From Pantoea sp. RIT-PI-b (lineage in GTDB: Bacteria > Pseudomonadota > Gammaproteobacteria > Enterobacterales > Enterobacteriaceae), in contig NZ_LGIS01000026.1 in the NCBI RefSeq assembly GCF_001187905.1, positions 124,001-188,000 of the forward strand: a stretch of DNA of 64,000 bases. The letters are read 5' to 3'. Within the stretch, counting starts at the first letter, position 1. Each line of letters starts with the position of its first letter. The notes below the pieces were generated by a model that searched no databases, was not told the origin of the DNA, and worked only from the letters and a program-made list of their open reading frames with translations. Both the position numbers and the translations under genes were made by a program. Below, piece by piece: positions 59,211 through 64,000 of the stretch.

Positions 59211-60170
59211 GTGAATTTCCAGCAACTTAAAATTATACGTGAAGCGGCCCGTTGCGAGTTCAACCTGACCGAAGTGGCGAATACGCTGTTTACCTCCCAA
59301 TCCGGGGTGAGCCGCCATATTCGCGATCTGGAAGATGAACTGGGCGTGGAAATTTTTATTCGTCGTGGCAAGCGGCTATTAGGAATGACGGAACCGGGCA
59401 AAGCACTGTTGACCATTGCTGAGCGCATCCTTGATGAAGCGGGTAAAGTTCGTCGCTTAGCGGATGTGTTTACCAATGAAACCAGCGGTGTACTGACCAT
59501 CGCCACCACGCATACGCAGGCGCGTTACAGCCTGCCGCGGGTGATCAAAGCCTTCCGCCAGCTCTATCCCAACGTACGTCTTGAGCTGAATCAGGGATCG
59601 CCGCAGGAGATCGTAGCGATGCTGCTGGCCGGTGAAGCCGATATCGGTATCGCTTCCGAGCAGTTGGTGAATAACAGCAGTCTCGCGGCGTTTCCGTGGT
59701 TCAGCTGGCACCACTCGCTATTGGTGCCGCACGACCATGAGTTGCTGCAGCATCAGCCGGTGACGCTCGCCAGTCTGAGCCGCTATCCGCTGATCACCTA
59801 TCGTCAGGGCATTACCGGCCGTTCGCGCGTCGATCGTGCATTCCAGGCGGCAGGACTCAGACCGGATATCGTGCTCAGCGCCCAGGACTCTGACGTGGTT
59901 AAAACCTACGTTGAATTGGGTCTCGGCGTCGGCATCCTCGCCGATCAGGCGTGCGATATTTATGAAGGTGAAGACCTGGTAAAAATTGATACGCATCATC
60001 TGTTTGATGCCAACACCGTGTGGCTCGGCCTGAAGCGGGGTCAATTACAGCGCAACTATGTGTGGCAGTTCCTTGAGCTGTGTAACGCCAATCTGTCACT
60101 GGAGGAGATCAAACGTCAGGCGCTCTCTTACGAAACCGAGAACGAACCGGCTATCGATTTCCAGATTTAA
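59211..60170 (+). CDS. cbl: Cbl, LysR-type regulator of alternative sulfur source use
   Basis: A 319-aa CysB-like regulator matching E. coli Cbl through most of its length, for example MNFQQLKIIREAARCEFNLT, FTSQSGVSRHIRDLEDELG, VLTIATTHTQARYSLPRVIK and LGLKRGQLQRNYVWQFLELC. In E. coli Cbl activates tau and ssu sulfonate genes and responds to adenosine phosphosulfate. Start is GTG 59211 with AGGAG upstream; the frame is open 48 codons further but unsupported. It is a plausible activator of the organosulfur locus at 30-51 kb. Confidence 0.95.
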   Translation: MNFQQLKIIREAARCEFNLTEVANTLFTSQSGVSRHIRDLEDELGVEIFIRRGKRLLGMTEPGKALLTIAERILDEAGKVRRLADVFTNETSGVLTIATTHTQARYSLPRVIKAFRQLYPNVRLELNQGSPQEIVAMLLAGEADIGIASEQLVNNSSLAAFPWFSWHHSLLVPHDHELLQHQPVTLASLSRYPLITYRQGITGRSRVDRAFQAAGLRPDIVLSAQDSDVVKTYVELGLGVGILADQACDIYEGEDLVKIDTHHLFDANTVWLGLKRGQLQRNYVWQFLELCNANLSLEEIKRQALSYETENEPAIDFQI

Positions 60171-60180
60171 GCGGCTTTCC

Positions 60181-60199
60181 GGTCGCCACAAAGGCGACC
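60181..60199. repeat. Single degenerate family A REP-like palindrome
   Basis: GGTCGCCACAAAGGCGACC directly follows the cbl stop codon; the GTAG signature is not retained. Confidence 0.55.
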
Positions 60200-60327
60200 G
60201 AATCCCACAGCATAAAATTTCTTTTCCCACCGCAAAACAGACGTCAATCAACATTCCCTCCAGCAGAAAAACATCCTGCGCTGTCGCGTCACGTTACAGT
60301 GAAATGACGAAGATACAGGGGATTGTC

Positions 60328-61785
60328 ATGTCGCGAATTCAACTCAAAGATCCGGAACTACTGCGCCAGCAGGCGCTGTTTGGCGGTCGCTGGCAGGATG
60401 CGCATCAGGGCGCAACGCTACCGGTGATCGATCCTGCCACTCAACAGCCGATAGCCACCATTCCCGCATTGGGTGCGGCGGAAACCGAGCAGGCGATAGA
60501 TTATGCCGAATCGGTGCGGGTGAGCTGGGGTAAAACGCCCAACGCCACGCGCGCTGCGCTACTGGAGAAGTGGCATCAGCTGATTATTGCTAATGCCGAT
60601 GACCTGGCGATCATCATGACCGCCGAGCAGGGTAAACCGCTGGCGGAAGCCAAAGGCGAAGTGCTGTACGGGGCCAGCTTCGTCAAGTGGTTCGCCGAAG
60701 AGGCGCGACGCATCTATGGCGACACCATTCCGGCACCGAGCGAAGATCGCCGCATTCTGGTGCTGAAGCAGCCGGTGGGCGTGGCCGCAGCCATCACGCC
60801 GTGGAACTTCCCGATAGCGATGATCACCCGCAAAGTAGCGCCCGCGCTGGCGGCCGGTTGCCCGATTATCGTTAAACCCTCTGAACTCACGCCGCTGTCG
60901 GCGCTGGCGCTGGCGGTGTTAGCCGAACGCGCCGGATTCCCGAGCGGTGTGCTGCAGGTGCTCACCGGCCTGCCGACCGACATCGGCAGCACGCTCACCG
61001 CCAGCCGCACGGTGCGCAAAATATCCTTTACCGGTTCCACCCGCGTGGGGCAGCTGCTAATGCAGCAGAGTGCAGACAGCATTAAGCGTCTGAGCCTCGA
61101 GCTGGGCGGCAACGCGCCGCTGATTGTGTTCGATGATGCCGATCTCGATGTCACCATTGCTGGCGTGATGGCGAGTAAATTCCGCAACGCTGGACAAACC
61201 TGCGTCTGCGCCAATCGCATTCTGGTGCAGCGCGGCATCTACCAGCGCTTCAGTGAACGCTTGTTACAGGCGGTGGCGGCGCTCAAAGTCGGCGACGGCT
61301 TTGCGCCCGACAGCACTATCGGGCCGTTGATCAACGATCGCGCAGTTGAGAAAGTTAACAGCCATATCGACGATGCGCTCAGCCAGGGCGCGACCTTGCT
61401 GCACGGCGGCATCAGCGCGCCGAACGGCACCTTTGTCGAGCCAACGGTGCTAGGCAATGTCACCAGCAGCATGCGGATTGCGCATGAAGAGACCTTTGGT
61501 CCGGTCGCGCCGCTGTTTATCTTTGATAGCGAAGAGGAAGCGATCCGTATGGCGAATGACACGCCTTATGGACTTGGCGCCTATTTCTTCACCGAAAATA
61601 TTCGCCGGGCATGGCGCGTGGCGGAATCACTGGAATTTGGCATGGTCGGCTTTAATACCGGTGCAATATCATTAGATGCCGCACCTTTTGGCGGAATTAA
61701 ATTATCTGGATTAGGCCGTGAAGGATCGCGATACGGAATAGAAGAGTATCTGGAACAAAAAACCTTTCATATTGGCAGTCTTTAA
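60328..61785 (+). CDS. GabD-like succinate-semialdehyde dehydrogenase
   Basis: A 485-aa NAD(P)+-dependent aldehyde dehydrogenase. Near-GabD segments are AEQGKPLAEAKGEVLYGASF, YGDTIPAPSEDRR, AITPWNFPIAMITRK, the catalytic Glu in LELGGNAPLIVFDD and Cys in FRNAGQTCVCANR. C-terminal GGIKLSGLGREGSRYGIEEY. It would oxidise succinate semialdehyde to succinate, the end of GABA breakdown from the puu pathway; no gabT lies near. ATG 60328 with GGGG upstream. A related semialdehyde as substrate cannot be excluded. Confidence 0.82.
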   Translation: MSRIQLKDPELLRQQALFGGRWQDAHQGATLPVIDPATQQPIATIPALGAAETEQAIDYAESVRVSWGKTPNATRAALLEKWHQLIIANADDLAIIMTAEQGKPLAEAKGEVLYGASFVKWFAEEARRIYGDTIPAPSEDRRILVLKQPVGVAAAITPWNFPIAMITRKVAPALAAGCPIIVKPSELTPLSALALAVLAERAGFPSGVLQVLTGLPTDIGSTLTASRTVRKISFTGSTRVGQLLMQQSADSIKRLSLELGGNAPLIVFDDADLDVTIAGVMASKFRNAGQTCVCANRILVQRGIYQRFSERLLQAVAALKVGDGFAPDSTIGPLINDRAVEKVNSHIDDALSQGATLLHGGISAPNGTFVEPTVLGNVTSSMRIAHEETFGPVAPLFIFDSEEEAIRMANDTPYGLGAYFFTENIRRAWRVAESLEFGMVGFNTGAISLDAAPFGGIKLSGLGREGSRYGIEEYLEQKTFHIGSL

Positions 61786-61795
61786 AATCAACAAC

Positions 61796-61856
61796 GCGCG
61801 ATAAATCGCGCCGCTACAAATACCTGCACTTATCGTAGCGGCGCAATTTATTGCGC
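61796..61856. repeat. Facing pair of family C REP-like palindromes
   Basis: GCGCGATAAATCGCGCCGCTAC (61796-61817) and GTAGCGGCGCAATTTATTGCGC (61835-61856) with GTAG inward, just after the aldehyde dehydrogenase gene. Confidence 0.8.
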
Positions 61857-61870
61857 GATCCTATAAACAT

Positions 61871-61910
61871 AAACAGCGCCGCAGCCTCAGGTTCGCGGCG
61901 CTGTTTATTT
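61871..61910 (+). terminator. Terminator-like hairpin after the gabD-like gene
   Basis: AAACAGCGCCGC (61871-61882) pairs perfectly over 12 bp with GCGGCGCTGTTT (61895-61906), followed by ATTT. Together with the REP pair it should stop readthrough into the next operon. Confidence 0.7.
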
Positions 61911-61967
61911 GTGCGCCGCGTCATACTTTCCCGCTTATCCCCGTTTTAGTGCAAGTTTCATGCGAGT

Positions 61968-61984
61968 TGCACCGCTGCGGCGCA
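61968..61984 (+). promoter_or_regulatory. NtrC-like enhancer site upstream of the terminal operon
   Basis: TGCACCGCTGCGGCGCA fits the NtrC consensus at 11 of 14 fixed positions. A second symmetrical pair GTGCAA (61949-61954)/TTGCAC (61967-61972) overlaps it. It is about 140 bp upstream of the sigma-54 promoter. Another enhancer-binding protein could use it. Confidence 0.45.
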
Positions 61985-62103
61985 CGAAGTTTGTGAGATA
62001 AATCATCTGTTTATTCCTTCGGCAATTCCGCAAAATTTCGCTCATCAATACGGCAGAAAATTTCTTAGCACCGTTTTTTACGCATTTTTATTTTTTAGCT
62101 GGC

Positions 62104-62119
62104 TGGCATACTTTCTGCA
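62104..62119 (+). promoter_or_regulatory. Sigma-54 promoter of the aldehyde dehydrogenase-HAD operon
   Basis: TGGCATACTTTCTGCA has GG (62105-62106) and GC (62117-62118) with exactly 10 bp between and 14 of 16 positions fitting the consensus. The predicted start site is near 62130, giving a 75-nt leader before the ATG at 62204. Confidence 0.8.
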
Positions 62120-62203
62120 TTAGCTTATTAGCGTGGCAGAAAAACGCAGTGCAAATCGTTAATTAGCGCGTCTGTGATGGGTGTAACAAATAAGGAATTT
62201 TCC

Positions 62204-63673
62204 ATGTTAAGTTTCGACCCTGAAAAAGTTTTACTTCCTGCCGGTCATTATATTGGCGGGCAACATCTTAAGACGGCGGGCGCGCTGTTTGCCGTTAAGC
62301 GTCCGTCCGATGGCAAAGTCTATGCCGAACTGAGCGAAGCGCAGAGTGAGGATGTCGATCGTGCCGTCACCACCGCGCATCAGGCGCTCAAAACCAGCGG
62401 CTGGAGCAGCTGTGCTCCTCGTGCCAGAGGTAAAATTCTGCGTCGCTGGGCCGATCTGATTGAAAACGACTCTTTACTCGCCCAGCTCGAATCGCTCGGT
62501 TCTACGCGCCCGATCAGCGATGTCATCCAGCACGAAATTCCTTTCACCGCCGAAGCCATCCGTTTCTACGCCGAGTGCGCCGACAAATACAGCGGCGACC
62601 TGTTCCCGACTCAGGAGAGCAGCCTCGGCATGTTGATTGCTGAGCCCTATGGCGTGATCGGCGCCATTACGCCGTGGAATTTCCCGCTGTCGATGGCGTC
62701 ATGGAAGTGCGGCCCGGCGCTGGCCGCAGGCAATGCGGTGGTGCTGAAACCTTCTGAGTTAACGCCATTCTCCACCGTGCGCATGGCCGAGCTGGCGGTG
62801 CAGGCCGGCTTACCGGCAGGCGTACTGAATATCGTGCAGGGCAGCGGGGCGGTAACCGGCAGCGCGCTGGTGACGCATCCGCTGGTGCGCAAAGTCTCCT
62901 TTACCGGCTCAACCGCGACCGGCGCACGCATCATGGGCGATGTGGCGCAGCACGGCATGAAACCGGTGACGCTGGAGCTGGGCGGCAAAAGTCCGCAGCT
63001 GGTGTTTGATGATGCTGGCGATATCGACGTACTGGCGCAGCGAATTCTGCGCGGCTTCACCGCCAACGGCGGCCAGGCGTGCGTCGCTGGCACCCGTCTG
63101 ATTGTGCAGCGCGGCATTGCGCAGCCGTTGCTGGATCGTCTGGTGGCGCTGTGTCAGCAACCGCGCCCGGGCGTCACCTGGCAGGAGAGCAGCCGCTATG
63201 CGCCGCTGATTGATGAGCGCCAGGGCAAAAAAGTGGCCTCGGTGATTGCCGATGCCAAAGCGCAGGGTGCTGAAGTGCTGGTGGGAGGCGAACGCTTCGC
63301 CGACACCGCAGAAGGCTGGTTCTGGCAGCCAACGCTGCTGTGCGCTGTCGCTAACGATAATCCGGCGGTGCAGCAGGAAATTTTTGGCCCGGTGCTCACC
63401 GTGCAGCAGTTTGACGACGAAGAGGAGGGGCTGGCACTGGCGGCGCACGAAACCTACGGCCTGTGCGCCGGCGTGCATACGCTGAGCCTGCCGCGCGCCC
63501 TGCGATCGGTGCGCGCGCTGGAGTCCGGCACCGTGTGGGTCAATCGCTATGGCCGCTCCGGCGATTTCATTATCCCGACCGGCGGTTTTCTCGGCTCGGG
63601 CATTGGCAAGGATCTGGGACGTCAGGCATTCCAGGCCTGTCAGCGCCAGAAGAGTGTGTTAATCGATTTCTAA
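62204..63673 (+). CDS. NAD-dependent aldehyde dehydrogenase (PuuC-like size)
   Basis: A 489-aa aldehyde dehydrogenase. GAITPWNFPLSMASWK, catalytic Glu in LELGGKSPQLVFDD and Cys in NGGQACVAGTR, and the C-terminal GSGIGKDLGRQAFQACQ are visible. It is in the broad-specificity group that includes gamma-glutamyl-aminobutyraldehyde dehydrogenase PuuC, but I cannot assign the substrate. Start ATG 62204 has AAGGA upstream. It is followed 28 bp later by a HAD hydrolase and preceded by a sigma-54 promoter. Confidence 0.82.
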   Translation: MLSFDPEKVLLPAGHYIGGQHLKTAGALFAVKRPSDGKVYAELSEAQSEDVDRAVTTAHQALKTSGWSSCAPRARGKILRRWADLIENDSLLAQLESLGSTRPISDVIQHEIPFTAEAIRFYAECADKYSGDLFPTQESSLGMLIAEPYGVIGAITPWNFPLSMASWKCGPALAAGNAVVLKPSELTPFSTVRMAELAVQAGLPAGVLNIVQGSGAVTGSALVTHPLVRKVSFTGSTATGARIMGDVAQHGMKPVTLELGGKSPQLVFDDAGDIDVLAQRILRGFTANGGQACVAGTRLIVQRGIAQPLLDRLVALCQQPRPGVTWQESSRYAPLIDERQGKKVASVIADAKAQGAEVLVGGERFADTAEGWFWQPTLLCAVANDNPAVQQEIFGPVLTVQQFDDEEEGLALAAHETYGLCAGVHTLSLPRALRSVRALESGTVWVNRYGRSGDFIIPTGGFLGSGIGKDLGRQAFQACQRQKSVLIDF

Positions 63674-63701
63674 TTTATCTCCCTAACCGCGAGGTCGCTT
63701 C

Positions 63702-64000
63702 ATGGCACTGTTTAAACCGAAATTCATCACCTTTGATTGTTATGGCACGCTGATCAATTTTGATATGGCGGGTGCAGCCGAACGCTGCTTTAAAGATCGC
63801 GTAGCGCCGCAGGAGATGCTGGCCTTCACCACCGATTTCGCCCGCTACCGTCGCGACGAAGTGCTCGGCGCGTGGAAGCCGTACTACGCGGTGGTCAGCG
63901 ATGCGTTAGAGCGCACCTGTAAAAAATGGGGCGTGCAGTGGAGCAAAGCGGACAGCGATTTTATCTACACCGACTGCGCCACCTGGGGTCCACATCCTGA
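63702..64000 (+). CDS. HAD-superfamily hydrolase, haloacid dehalogenase type II-like (3' truncated)
   Basis: The first 99 codons of a protein running off the window. FITFDCYGTLINFDM places the HAD nucleophile Asp at residue 12, and the pattern with YRRDEVLGAWKPYYAVVSDAL resembles 2-haloacid dehalogenase type II proteins. In many genomes such genes accompany aldehyde dehydrogenase and amine-catabolic genes. ATG 63702 follows GAGG; same operon as the dehydrogenase upstream. Confidence 0.8.
   Translation, partial: MALFKPKFITFDCYGTLINFDMAGAAERCFKDRVAPQEMLAFTTDFARYRRDEVLGAWKPYYAVVSDALERTCKKWGVQWSKADSDFIYTDCATWGPHP

Overview
The window looks like chromosome from a member of the Enterobacterales, most likely an Erwiniaceae genus such as Pantoea. 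Many proteins can be matched from memory almost end to end to Escherichia coli K-12 proteins (PuuA/B/D/R, PlaP, SbcB, DacD, SbmC, YeeA, YeeX, YdcF, Nac, Cbl). Intergenic spaces carry an ERIC element and several families of short GTAG-type palindromes (REP-like). The genus is an inference; no rRNA or other marker lies in the window.

Layout. (1) 1-6.2 kb: end of a yeeZ-like gene, then a reduced gamma-glutamylated putrescine cluster (puuB-puuR-puuD, divergent from puuA), and the putrescine importer plaP preceded by a 57-codon upstream ORF that overlaps it. (2) 6.3-12.5 kb: a complete L-threonate catabolic cluster, with a DeoR-type regulator divergent from ltnD-otnK-otnC-otnI and a GntP-family permease. 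(3) 12.6-17.8 kb: sbcB, dacD, sbmC, yeeA, yeeX. As I recall the E. coli map, this is the backbone between his and the asn tRNA genes. (4) 17.8-53 kb: accessory region between yeeX and tRNA-Asn. It holds a LacI-like repressor with no lac genes nearby, ydcF, a ketopantoate-reductase-like gene, a second EF-G gene, a CS1/CFA-I-type chaperone-usher fimbrial operon flanked by two AT-rich regulators, and a large organosulfur-looking locus. That locus has two near-identical peptide-type binding proteins, a GNAT acetyltransferase, a Dpp/Gsi-type transporter, three luciferase-like monooxygenases, a MetQNI-type transporter and an M20 amidohydrolase. Between these sit a PhnD-like protein, a fatty acid desaturase and a TetR / sugar-lactone-oxidase / GT8 cluster, followed by a HigBA-like toxin-antitoxin pair and a frameshifted lipoprotein gene. 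(5) 53.2-64 kb: tRNA-Asn, an orphan RbsBAC-type sugar transporter, nac and cbl (both LysR-type), a gabD-like aldehyde dehydrogenase, and a second aldehyde dehydrogenase plus HAD hydrolase behind a clear sigma-54 promoter.

How the parts may work together. The puu/plaP genes import putrescine and feed it toward GABA, but puuC, puuE and puuP are absent here; the two aldehyde dehydrogenases at 60-64 kb could supply related steps. The acetyltransferase, flavin monooxygenase and M20 deacylase set of 32-51 kb has the same parts as the N-acetylate, oxidise, deacetylate route for S-modified cysteines known from Bacillus subtilis (ytmI and yxe operons). Cbl, the regulator of alternative sulfur use, is encoded 8 kb away. 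I regard this as the most interesting system in the window; its substrate is not known from sequence. Nac and the terminal aldehyde dehydrogenase operon both show sigma-54 promoters with NtrC-like sites upstream, pointing to nitrogen control. I saw no CRISPR array, insertion sequence, rRNA or replication origin.
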